A program made the translations under genes and the position numbers. Under the pieces are notes generated by a model that saw only the letters and a program-made list of their open reading frames with translations, searched no databases and had not been told where the DNA came from. A stretch of DNA of 64,000 nt from Pogonophryne albipinna. Lineage: Eukaryota; Chordata; Actinopteri; Perciformes; Artedidraconidae. Location of the stretch: the NCBI GenBank assembly GCA_028583405.1, contig CM053247.1:13384063-13448062 (forward strand), written 5' to 3'. Shown here piece by piece: positions 24,394-36,320 of this stretch. The first letter of the stretch is position 1, and each line of letters opens with the position of its first letter.

Positions 24394-25271
24394 TGTGACC
24401 CGCTCTATCGAAATCAGTCGGAAGTCGCAACGGCTCATTTCAAAATAAACGTGGATTTACGTAAAAAACTATTTTTTCGGGGTTCGGGTGTTTTGTTTGA
24501 TTTTAAACAAACAAAGTCTTGGCTTTCAGAATATGAAACTTTTATTTCCCAAATCACACGATAAATACATTTTTGAAGCTTGTAAAGGGACGAAGACAGG
24601 CACCTCTCACTCGCAATCTGCTCTTCCGCTGTGCCGCCCCCCCTCCCTCCGGCTGAAATGAATAATGTAAGAGTATAGTAATCATAGATAACACGGCAGG
24701 GTCCGTTACAGTTTGTTTTCATCTGATTTCAATTAAACAAAGTCTTGGCTTTCAGAATATTAAACTTGTTTTGGCAAATTCAGAGGATAAATACAACTTT
24801 CAAGCTTGTAACGGCATAATTACAAGCGGAGAACGGAGTAATTTAACGTCACAGCAAGCATAACAACAGCCGGTGTTTCTCGTGAGTGTTTTCCCCGGGA
24901 AACAAACACAATACACACAAACGCAAAATTACACAAACACACACACGCACACACACGTATACACACACACACACTCACGAGCTTCCCCTCCAAATGAAAA
25001 TATCTTCCCTCCGTAGTATTTTGATCATTTGCTCCGCTAATAATCAATCAGATCGATTGATTCCAGAGAAGAGAAAACTTTGAAGGCCTTTTTCTCAAAA
25101 TGATGACTCGGTGACAGTCATTATATAATGTGACATATTTCGCTTGATATTTGGAGTACAAAAACAATCCTGATATCATTAGAAAGCTAGGAATCTCCTC
25201 TTTCCAACAGTGTATACAACTCAAAATGTGTCTTCGGGTCAAAGCGACTGATTTCGATGGAGCAGGTCACA
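24394..25271. mobile_element. TA-flanked inverted-repeat element in the left piggyBac arm
   Basis: Ends TGTGACCCGCTCTATCGAAA and the complement of TGTGACCTGCTCCATCGAAA, about 27 bp of similarity, flanked by TA. The right piggyBac arm lacks it (the site near 31095 is continuous), which proves insertion. Inside, the block aagtcttggctttcagaata occurs twice about 225 bp apart, and a short (CA)n lies near 24935-24975. Confidence 0.8.
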
Positions 25272-25663
25272 TATAATGAATGTTGGGGGGGGTCGGCTTT
25301 TTTGTTTTTTTAACACAGTCTTGGATATGTCAAAGATTAGCAACAACATTGATTTTGGTTGATTATTAGTTTTTGCACAGAATCAGATTAAACAAAAAAG
25401 TCACACATTAGCCACTCGCCGACAAAAATGTCCCATCCACACCCATTATAACCACATCTTTTGATCTCTCCGCCATACCGGTATAAAATCATGCATTTTG
25501 TAATGTCAGGGTTTTATATTGGAGGAAAATAGTTCAATTTGTCCTTCTTACTCTATATCACCAGATGTGACATTTTACCATTGAATTACATGCTTGTCAT
25601 TTCTTGGTTTCTTTGCCTGTTGTATAATGGGGCCCTGACAGCCATTGGAATACATGTATGCAA

Positions 25664-26386
25664 CAGGGTTTCCGCTAGGATTTTTTCTCGCCGGTCAAAT
25701 GTCCGAACAGAATTTATTTTACCGGACACATTTGAAACTTACCGGTCATGTTTCAATAATAATAATAAGAATTGTGTAGCAGAGTTTCCGTTGGCAGGTA
25801 ATTACCGGACTAGGACCGGATATGCTGATGTTTAAAACTCAGTTCACGGGAGTCATTTTTATATTGCTTCAGTTTATAATCGTAACAGATCGAAAAATTC
25901 AGATTCATTTTTCAATAAATGATTCCACAAACAACAAACAACATCATTATTACATTCAAAGAAACTACTTGTAGTAGATAAAGTACATTATTCAAAAGTT
26001 TACATTAACTTTGAATAATAACACGGGAGAAACGGATCCTCTCTTTTCCTCTCTCCCTCCCTCTCTCTCCTGACAGCCCGTCAGTTTCTAATGCAGCGCG
26101 CTAAACAGTGGGCGGGGCTTCAGGTCAGACTCAGCAGCTGATCTGATCTCTCTCTCGCGTCCGGTTACACTTCACTCGCGTTTATGTCCATATCGATCAG
26201 ATCCAGCTCTCCTGATCGGCCTATAGAGAGCACAGATCAAGCTATTAAGAGTGAATATCGGCCGATAATGATGGGTGGCCAATCGATCGGAGCATCGGAC
26301 ATTTTGACCGTCAGATTTTGAATTTACCGGTTTTTATTCAATTTGACCAGCTAAAAACCGGTAATTACCGGCTAACGGAAACCCTG
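25664..26386. mobile_element. Non-autonomous hAT in the left piggyBac arm (TSD gtatgcaa)
   Basis: Starts CAGGGTTTCCGCTAG and ends with its complement CTAACGGAAACCCTG. An 8-bp duplication gtatgcaa flanks it (25656-25663 and 26387-26394). The empty site is preserved in the right arm near 30712-30725. No coding capacity is seen. Confidence 0.9.
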
Positions 26387-26449
26387 GTATGCAACTAATA
26401 TGATGTAGGTGTGTTGGTATGGATGTGGAAGAGTGGTATCAGCTGAGAA

Positions 26450-26483
<34 letters not shown>
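26450..26483. repeat. (GT)n microsatellite, short allele of the piggyBac arm
   Basis: About 16 units; its inverted counterpart in the right arm (30476-30668) has about 96 units. Confidence 0.9.
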
Positions 26484-26484
<1 letters not shown>

Positions 26485-27444
26485 TGGGTGTACAGTGTGT
26501 GTGCACAGAGACAACAATATACAGTAGATTTGGTTTACAGCAAGTCGCAGTTTTCGCCTCATATCTTTCTTTCTTTCTCTCTCTCTCTTTCTCTCACTCC
26601 CTCATTCCCAAACTCATACACACTCTTACATATTAAACCTCCTTATACCTTGTATGTGTGTGAGTGATTGTGTGTGAGAATGAGACAGGAGTAAGTGTGC
26701 TCTCATGGCGTTTTGTTTTTCATTTGTGCTGTTTCATGTGTCTTTGAGGTAAACAGATGTATGATCTTGACCCAGCTTGACCTCGATGTTTTGAATTGTT
26801 TGGAACTTCAAAGTCCTTTGATAATGTCTCTTTAGCAAACAGACATACACAGCCATACATACACTCCTTGAAGTAAATAAAAACACCTGGCTGCAAAGCC
26901 AAAGCTTCAAATATGTGTCGTTTGGCTGGATGGTCATTTCATTCCTGTGATACGCAACAAGCAGTAAGATGAAGAGGAGCTTCTCTGTGGGACAAGAGGT
27001 CTCATGCAGCCCGTAACTTCAGCTGCAGGAATCATCCTCTGAAACAGAAACACCCTGAGAAGGAGAATCTGGTGTGGATCTGAACTGTACTTGAAAGGAG
27101 TCAGCACAAAGATAAAACACTTTTTTGCCAAATAGTTTGCCAAACAGTTCATTTATCAGATGGGGGCAGAGAAGAAGGAACAATTCTGCCCCGAATCCCA
27201 CGTTGATACAGAGGAATCGATGAGGTCCTTTGCTGAGGAGGTTGAGGAGCTGCTGAGGAACTGCTGAGGAACAACACGATGGTGATGAGGTTGAGATGTA
27301 TGAAGGACTACAAAACCTTTTGGATGAAAAAAGCCTGATGTTCACTAAAGTGCTTAGTGATCTCCTCCTCAATCACACCACAAATGGGATGATAGCACCA
27401 GAGATTGCCACAGGAGTAACAAGAATATTCGTTGCGCCGCCACG

Positions 27445-27560
27445 TGAAGCCATGCTTAGAGAAATGATCAGATGCTTGTGGTGGAGTCTGATCGTTCTTC
27501 GTCTGACTCTTCCCCTGAAAGTGGAGAGGACACAGAGGATCCCATCCCGTAGCTGCGCTA
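27445..27560 (+). pseudogene. piggyBac transposase N-terminal fragment, left arm copy
   Basis: The plus strand reads LVVESDRSSSDSSPESGEDT up to a stop, the acidic N-terminal segment typical of piggyBac-derived proteins. An inverted copy is at about 29740-29850. Confidence 0.55.
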
Positions 27561-27599
27561 CATTCCTCTGCACTATCCTATCCAATGTTTGCTCAAACA

Positions 27600-28092
27600 T
27601 CTGTGGCATCAACATCCCTCCACTTTGCCACCGAACGTCCCCCATGCAGGTGTGTCATGTCGACAATACTGCTGATGATCTCAGGGGTAAAGAATAAATC
27701 AAAGAAGGATTCCACGTCATGAATTCTTATTTATGCCACTCGTAATGGCATAACGCGTGGGCCCTGAAACCAAACCTCTGGCAGCAGGAATGTAGCGCGG
27801 CGTTTCCTCGTGAGAGGGAAACCAGATTTGAAAATGTGTTGATGTCCACCCACTGCCATGACGGACACGATCCTCCGGATAGGATAGTGCAGAGGAATGA
27901 GGCGCAGCTACATTCCTCTGCACTATCCTATCCAATGTTTGCTCAAACATCTGTGGCATCAACATCCCTCCAGTTTGCCACCGAACGTCCCCCATGCAGG
28001 TGTGTCATGTCGACAATACTGCTGATGATCTCAGGGGTAAAGAATAAATCAAAGAAGGATTCCACGTCATGAATTCTTATTTATGCCACTTG
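27600..28092 (-). pseudogene. piggyBac transposase fragments, duplicated
   Basis: The minus strand reads HDVESFFDLFFTPEIISSIV then DMTHLHGGRSVAKWRDVDAT at about 27610-27720 and again at about 27960-28075, with a preceding PRYIPAARGLVSGPTRYA segment between them. This is the N-terminal domain of piggyBac transposases. No catalytic Asp triad is present. A local palindrome (ggataggatagtgcagaggaatg and its complement, near 27880-27945) marks a rearrangement. Confidence 0.7.
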
Positions 28093-28096
28093 TAAT

Positions 28097-29568
28097 TGTT
28101 ACGATCTCAGGCACTTCGGATGTTGGACCCAATTGCAGACAGGGAGACAGAGGTAAAGTATTGTAAGATACTTTACTTTTCCATGACTGGCAAAAATGAA
28201 CAAAAAGGTAACCACCAAAACTCTAGTCGAGATGACAAAACAACAGAGAACAAAAAATGAAGGCGCTCACGCAGTGAGGAATCAAAAACCTTTCATGAGT
28301 ACCAGGAGCAAAGACCTTACCATAACAATAGACAAGACGAACTGACACTGAACACTGGGAGACAGGGGAATTTAAACACAGGGTAACTAGACACAGGTGG
28401 GAACAATCAGGGGCGGGGCTGACACTGATGAGCACAGGAGACACACAAGGAGTGACAGGTGAAAACAATCAGGAAATTAGTAGTGATGGCGAGATGAAGC
28501 CTTATGAAGCTTTGAAGCTTTCCAGCCAATTGGTTCGCAAAAGGGTTCATCTCATGAGGCTTCATCATGGGCTTCATTTGAACACAAACCCCCTGTTGGT
28601 CAAAGTGTGTAAAACAGGCAGATTGGACATACAGTGTGCTCTATCTCATACCGAGTTCCCAATCAGTAAAGCCTTAGAATAACTCTAAACAACGAACATT
28701 AAATCATATTTTCATGTCAACAATATTGTTTTTATTCCAGTTGAATGATTGTGATTGAAAAGCTTGGAGGCTACATTGCAAAGAGGGATTTGTATTCCTT
28801 CATAAACGTAACCATGTTGTAGCCTGAGAAAGACTAAACCATATCAAAGAATACATTTATTAACTACATTATCTCATTTAGCTGTAGCTTTTATAAACAA
28901 AAAAAAATACGTAGGCCTATTGACCAGTTGTTGAACCAGGGACCCTGCGGTCGTGAGTCAACTGTTTTCCAGCTGAGCCGCAGCCCACACACTGAATCTC
29001 CCTAAAAACACTGCACGATATTTATTCCTGTATTTATTCATTTATTTATTCATGTTTTTATTCCTACATTTATTTATGCTTGTATCTATTTATACTTATG
29101 ACATGTTCCGACCTCTATATCAGTGAGGGTCTGAGCTCTCTTAATTCCATCGTGTCACCGGGCCCGGGTACAGGAGGGGTAATATGGTTCTTCTTATTAT
29201 ACATCCATGGGTATTATGAGCGTTGTGGTTCAACGGTTCAACCGATCGGAATCGCTTCCTGAAGCAGTCACGTGGTATTGACAGGCAGCGAGGCTTCATT
29301 TGTCATCGATGACGTCACTGGCCCAAAACGATACAAGCCTCGATACATGCTTCACAAAAAGCTTCGGGGATTACTCGACACACGCTCCGAAGCCTCGGCG
29401 CAATACGTAACATCACTAGAAATTAGACACACCAGGGAAACTAACGACAGACATGAAAACACAGGGAAACGAGACCAGACAATATACAGGGAGGAAAACA
29501 TGACAAGGAGAACGGAAAAACACCCACACCTAGACATAGAAACGTGACATGACATAATAATCCTGACA
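28097..29568 (+). mobile_element. Solo LTR, 526 bp plus a nested hAT (TSD gtaat)
   Basis: Begins TGTTACGATC and ends CCTGACA, with a 5-bp duplication gtaat at 28092-28096 and 29569-29573. TG...CA ends and a 5-bp duplication identify an LTR. No internal retroelement sequence is present, so it is a recombined solo LTR. The piggyBac sequence resumes directly after it. Confidence 0.8.
28481..29418. mobile_element. Innermost element: hAT in the solo LTR (TSD gaaattag)
   Basis: Ends TAGTGATG and CATCACTA with a perfect 8-bp duplication gaaattag (28473-28480 and 29419-29426). 938 bp, no transposase. On its minus strand at about 28922-28988 is a tRNA-like stretch with a GGCTCAGCTGG box and a GGTTCAA box, suggesting a SINE head inside it. 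Confidence 0.85.
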
Positions 29569-29739
29569 GTAATGGCATAACGCGTGGGCCCTGAAACCAA
29601 ACCTCTGGCAGCAGGAATGTAGCGCGGCGTTTCCTCGTGAGAGGGAAACCAGATTTGAAAATGTTTTGATGTCCACCCACTGCCATGACGGACACGATCC
29701 TCCGGATAGGATAGTGCAGAGGAATGTAGTGCAGAGGAA

Positions 29740-29850
29740 TGTAGCGCAGCTACGGGATGGGATCCTCTGTGTCCTCTCCACTTTCAGGGGAAGGGTCGGA
29801 CGAAGAAGGATCAGACTCCACTACAAACTCCACATCAGATTCTCCTTCTC
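29740..29850 (-). pseudogene. piggyBac transposase N-terminal fragment, right arm copy
   Basis: The minus strand reads VEFVVESDPSSSDPSPESGE to a stop, the inverted counterpart of the left-arm copy. It is in the same direction as the fragments at 27600-28092. Confidence 0.55.
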
Positions 29851-30475
29851 ATGTTTGGCAAAAAAGTGTTTTATCTTTGTGCTGACTCCTTTCAAGCACA
29901 GTTCAGATCCACACCAGATTCTCCTTCTCAGGGTGTTTCTGTTTCAGAGGATGAGTCCTGCAGCTGAAGTTAGGGGCTGCATGAGCAGAGACCTCTTGTC
30001 CCACAGAGAAGCTCCTCTTCATCTTACTGCTTGTTGCGTATCACAGGAACGAAATGACCATCCAGCCAAACTACACATATTTGAAGCTTTGGCTTTGCAG
30101 CCAGGTGTTTTTATTTACTTCAAGGAGTGTATGTATGGCTGTGTATGTCTGTTTGCTAAAGAGACATTATCAAAGGACTTTGAAGTTCAAACAATTCAAA
30201 ACATCGAGGTCAAGATCATACATCTGTTTACCTCAAAGACACATGAAACAGCACAAATGAAAAACAAAATGCCATGAGAGCACACTTACTCCTGTCTCAT
30301 TCTCACACACAATCACTCACACAAGGTATAAGAAGGTTTAATAAGAGTGTGTATGAGTTTGGGAATGAGGGAGTGAGAGAAAAAGAAAGAAAGATATGAG
30401 GTGAAAACTGCGACTTGCTGTAAACCAAATCTACTGTAAATTGTTGTCTCTGTACACACACACTGTACATCCATC

Positions 30476-30670
<195 letters not shown>

Positions 30671-31980
30671 CTCAGCTGATACCACTCTTCCACATCCATA
30701 CCATCATATTAGTTGCATACATGTATTCCAATGGCTGTCAGGGCCCCATTATACAACAGGCAAAGAAACCAAGAAATGACAAGCATGTAATTCAATGGTA
30801 AAATGTCACATCTGGTTTTTACAGTAAAAAGGACAAATTTAACTATTTTCCTCCAATATAAAACCCTGACATTACAAAATGCATGATTTTATACCGGTAT
30901 GGTGGAGAGATCAAAATATGTAGTTATAATGGGAGTGGATGGGACATTTTTGTCCGCGAGTGGCTAATGTGTGAGTTTTTTGTTTAATCTGATTCTGTGC
31001 AAAAACTAATAATCAACCAAAATCAATGTTGTTGCTAATCTTTGACATATCCAAGACTGTGTTAAAAAAAAAGCCGACCCCTCCAACATTTATCATATGG
31101 AAAATAACTGCCTTTTTGTGCCTGTTTTTCATAGAAAACGCAAATTCATGTTTTCAAACTGGCAGTTCAAGGGTTAAAATCCTGAACATAATTTAACATT
31201 TGGTATTTTTGATCAGGACTGAAGTTGATTGAAAGATTTAACCCCAAAAAGTTTTAAAAAATATTAATCTGTTGTCATTTTAGAGCAGTTTTTTGAAGTG
31301 GACATTTTTGTCCCGAATGACTAATTTGTAACTTTTTTGTTCAATCTGATTTTGTGCAAAAACTAATAATGGAAAAAAATCCATTTTGTTGCTAATCTTT
31401 GACATATCCAAGACTGTTATAAAAAAAAAAGAGCCAGTCTCCAGATATGTATTTTTTTTGGAAAATAACACATTTTCTCTGTTTTCATCATGAAAAAAAA
31501 CAGCGGTTTCATGTATTCAAAATGGCATTTAAAGGGTTAAAATCCTGAAAATGATTACATTTTTGGTATTTTCTATTACGGCGGAAGTTGCTTTAAAGAT
31601 TGAACCAAAAAAAGTTGTGAAAAAAACTTTTTAATATAATGTTTTTATCAAAGCATTTTGCAGTGGACATTTTTGTCTCGAATGACTAATTTGCGTAGTC
31701 GATTTGTTACACAGTGAATTAAAGACCGATTTCAAAAATTGAAATTGGAATTCCAAAATAGATCGAGAAAATAGCCTTGTTACAAAAAATCACGCCATTT
31801 ACACCAACACAACCAAAGTTATTGCAAAATGAAAAGTGAAAAATGACCCATATGGACAAAAACGTCCACAGTGATACTGGAGGGTTAAGTCCTTCTCCCT
31901 TTGCCATCAATCCAAAATCAGCTGAGCTGCAACATAATACAGACAGGTAATAATCAACAGAATCACAAGGACATTATCTG

Positions 31981-32073
31981 CAGGGCTGCACATAACTGGT
32001 GCGCAGGTGCGCATGCGCACCTCCGCCAAAAAAAGAGCACCGGGTCATTTGAAAAAAGGCGCATTTGCGTACC

Positions 32074-32104
<31 letters not shown>

Positions 32105-33328
32105 GGGGAGAGGGAGAGAGAGAAGAGAGAGAAGGGAGAAGAGAAAAGAGAGGAGAGAGGAGAGAGAGATATTTGCGAGTTGCATATGAACTCAGGGTCG
32201 GCCCGTAGCACTGGCGTTATAGATGTTCGCCTAGGGCGCCAGATCTGGGGAGGCGCTGCGCTGGCAGCTCTGGGAGGGGAAAAAACATTTTTGACCGTTG
32301 GAGCTCATCCTAATTTTCGGCCTTGATGTAACAATATTCATAATTAAGTAAATGTAACACCCTTTTCACCCCAGTTACACGTTTCATTTGCCCTGTACGA
32401 TGGGCGCTGTAAGTGATGAAAATGGGGGATGTTGGCTTATCTGGCGCCCGCAGCTCACAGCCAAAATGCGAGGGAGAGAGAGAAGGGCGCACCGCCCGGT
32501 GTTGTTATTAGAATCTGGTGCTAGCTGCTCGGATATAAGAAGATGTTTCTACAATAATGTGGAGGGAGAGTCCTCTCCAGTCAGACTGAGAGGCTGATAC
32601 TAGGCTACAGCTCAGTGAGGTAAAGGACTCTGAGTGTTTAGATAGTTCACAGTTTGGTCACAATTTATGTAAACACATATTTCCAAGGCACTCCTTTATA
32701 ATTATTGGGATAAACAGGTTTGAAATCATTCCAATGCATACTATAGGACAGTAACCAAAAATATCCTTTAAAACTGGAGAGATAAAAATAAATAAATGCA
32801 TAAATAAATAAATATTAAGGTAAAATAAGATATGAATGAACAACACAAATAAAATAAGTTACATTCATTTGTTATTGGCTATGGTAGGTTATTGGTTATG
32901 TTCACATACTTATTTGATTAAATCCACTTGTCTAAGATGACAATAGAGACTTTCGACCCAAAGCCAGCTGTTGACTTGTGGATGCGAGCAGCTAATCACA
33001 GACTCAACCAGAGAGAAAGAAGTAGGCCTACATGATCAGCTACCATGTCTGACAGAGAGGAAGACAGTGAGGAGAACAGTCAGGAGAACAGTCAGGAGGG
33101 TAGTGATGACAGCTTGTAGGATTACTGGTCGTGCTAATGTTGTCTTGTGTTCACCTCTGCATGTGTGTTCTGTGTTCATCTCTGCATGTGTGTTCAGTGC
33201 CGTGTGTCTGGCAAATAAAGTCAAGACCCCTCAAAAGTTACGGTTTATTTCATTTTAAGGATGAGCACCAAGCAACATCTCCAGGTGCTCCTTTGAGAAC
33301 CAGGGCAAAAAAGTTATGTGCACCCCTG
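31981..33328. mobile_element. Non-autonomous hAT element (TSD attatctg/attatatg)
   Basis: Starts CAGGGCTGCACATAACT and ends with the complement of CAGGGGTGCACATAACT. The flanking 8 bp match at 7 of 8 positions. It contains a (GA)n-rich stretch at 32081-32170. No transposase is seen. Confidence 0.8.
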
Positions 33329-34161
33329 ATTATATGGCTCTGCTAAAAACACTCACCCATAAGTTACGTTTTTGTTTACTGTTTGGAAGTCTCAAATATG
33401 CACTCTAAATCCATATCAATAGCGATGTATCACACAAATAGCTCTCTTCCTTATTATTGTGTAACGTTCGTTAACTATATTATACTAGCTTGAACTCCAA
33501 AATGGATATCCACCTCCGCACTACAATCACACGCCCCAATGGTATATTTAACTAATATGTAACTCCCTCAACCCCGGATAAAAGCACGTTAAGAAGCCCC
33601 TTTTCTCTAATTCCACAACGTTGGAAGAAATAACATTAAGAGAACGGATTAATAGGCTGTTCATGGTTAACGTGTGTTGCTAACTTTATCCGGTATCCTA
33701 GCCTCATCTGTCCGGTTGAAAATTAACGCAAGCTCGATGCCCATTGTAGAACAGGAAACAGAAGTTGGTCCAGGTTCTGGTCAACCCAAAATTGTGATAG
33801 AGAGAGAAACATGTTTTGTCATTCTGCCACCTCTAATGCTTACAGCAAGTAATCAATACCTCAGAAGGGTTCATGTACATGTAGGCTACGGTTTGTTAGC
33901 GGTTTGCTTAAACTACCCCTATAGCTATGTTGCCGGCTAGCAAACTCAGGCATTGCAAACAATAACGTGATATCAGAAAACTAGAAATGTATAACTCACC
34001 TGACACTGTGGCGTGCTATTCTCTTCATTCGAGTCTGTCATGTCCATATATAGAGGCTTTGCATATGACGTCACGGGTGACGCGACGTCAGCCCAGCGGC
34101 CATACTGGAGTACCAAAACAGACACCGTAATACTCATACCTGTTTTTTATCGGACATATAA

Positions 34162-35689
34162 TGGTGAACTTCTGTGCTATTGTTGGCTGCGGCAACAGAG
34201 GTGATCGAAAGGGGGGCCGAAGTCCTTTTACAGGCTGCCGGTTATTATAACACATCAGGGTGAAGCAACACATGCACTTTCAAAGCGTTGACGGGAAACA
34301 TGGCTCAATAGGATCGGACGGGAGGATCTCAAACCATCCAACCACAACTATACTCGCGTTTGTGGGGATCATTTCACGTCAGGTAAGTGTCAGGTTTTAC
34401 ATACAAACATTCAATATCAACATACAACCCACGTACTAAGACATGTATCTTAACAAGGAAATAGGAATCCTGGAGTCTGTGTCATCGATCGACATATCAG
34501 AGTGTGGAGTATCTACAAAGTAAAGTCATCCCTTGGCTCAGGTCATCTTCCCACCAGTCTGTCAATCCCCTGCAGTGCTTCGTTTAACTGTTAATTAAAG
34601 AAATTCCTCCCCCTACTGGCCATTTGATTATATGTAAACAGTAAAGGCTGTACAGTCCCTGGCACCTTTTCAGAGGCTTTTGGTTTCCAGCATTTTAAAT
34701 ATATCTAAAGTCTGACTTCGCCTGTCAAAAGAGGTCACATTTGTATTAATTAACAGTTCACCCAGGATATAACTGACCTACAATCTGATTTATTTGCAGG
34801 TAAACCAGTGGCACTTTGTGACAAAAATCATCCTGACTGGGCACCGTCTGTCAAATTGGGCCATGAGAAAATTAGAGCACCTTCCCCTGCTACACATGCC
34901 AGGTATAAACATGCCAGGTATAAACGCGCCAGAAAAAGGTCATCCATCGCACCACTTGATCTCTACAGCATGGTATCTGATATACCATCTCCAGAAGAGC
35001 CCGCACCAGTCCTGGGAGCCACTAGGGAAGAAGAAGGACTGATTGAACCAGAGACTGGCACTGCAACTCAGACTGATTTGACTGGTGAAATGATTGACAA
35101 AATGACATTTGAAATTAATAATGTAACAACAGAAAATGTTAACTTAAAAGAAAAGCTTGTAAAGTCCACAATTTCAGAGAGTACATTTAAGGGCGATGAT
35201 GACCGTGTGCGGTTCTACACGGGACATCCTACTTTTGCCATTCTAATGATGGTATACAATCTTGTGGAACTGCACATCAGTGTGAACGCTAAGAGTTCAC
35301 TGTCTAAATTTCTAGATATGCATATTACAGGAAATTGTGGCTTCTTAGATAACATTTTGCCTGGTGATTTGATTTTGGCAGACCGAGGTTTCAATATAAG
35401 TGACTCAGTGGGTTTCATGTGTGCTGAGGTTAAGGTGCCTGCATTCATGAAAGGCCGGAAACAATTATCAATGAAAGATGTTATTGACACAAGGAAAATT
35501 GCTAACGTGCAAAATCATGTTGAGCGTGTCATAGGATGTGTAAGGCAGTGATATACCATTTTGGGAGGACCAATTCCTATAGATTTTTTACTTTCTAAAG
35601 ATGTAGATGGGATTACATTGATGGATAAAATAGCTGAAGTGTGCTGTGACCTGAATAATGTGTGTGATACTGTAATACCCGTTGATTGA
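34162..35689 (+). pseudogene. THAP-domain DDE transposase of the 18.6-kb element
   Basis: Exon 1 (34162-34382) encodes a THAP zinc finger start (MVNFCAIVGCGNRGDR, later NHNYTRVCGDHF), intron 34383-34799, exon 2 from 34800. Exon 2 carries a linker, [20 protein letters not shown] followed by [11 protein letters not shown], and [12 protein letters not shown], the second Asp and final Glu regions of a DDE_Tnp_4-type transposase. Defects: a frameshift at the G-run at 34211-34216, a stop at 35549 and an internal deletion near 35310 that removes the helix-turn-helix and first catalytic Asp. It would end at 35687-35689. The preceding 33329-34161 shows nothing recognised. Confidence 0.8.
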
Positions 35690-36320
35690 GCCTTTACATT
35701 CTGTTACATCCCAATCAACCCATATCAGATTTAAAAATATTACATGTTTTTATTGTAATTATTATTACATTATTGTCAATGTTGTACTTGGTCAATTAAA
35801 TGTCTTGATAATCAGAAAAGTGATTTGGGGTTTGGTTGTGTAGGGGAATGTTTGAAAAATTATTTAAGCTGTTTTCAGGCATGGAAGATTAATGTTTTTC
35901 TCTCAAGTTTTCTATTGTCAGATTGGACACATCCCAAATTGCTTGAATGTGGTTTCAGACCTGCACTGCGCACTGTAATAGTACTGGTAGAATATTCAAG
36001 CTTGGGTAAATACATTTTGAAAAAAACAATTGAAAGGGCAAAGTATTATATTTATTACAGGTTTCCAATTTACCCATTGAAAAAGGGTGAAAAACAAGTA
36101 CATGCTCCTTTAACTGTAAGCTGCAGAGATCACCTCACATAACAGAGATAGATTAACATTGTGACCATATTACAGTTTTTTTCAATGCTAAAACACATTT
36201 TTTGAAAGCAGGGCTTATTTTCTCAAAACACATTCACAAAACCATACACACAAAGTGCAAAACACCTCATATATACTGCATATATAATCAAATAAATATA
36301 TACACTGTCATTCAGATTGA
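35690..36320. other. Gap between the convergent transposon genes, nothing recognised
   Basis: AT-rich sequence between the 3' ends of the transposase and nuclease genes, probably their untranslated regions. Confidence 0.4.
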
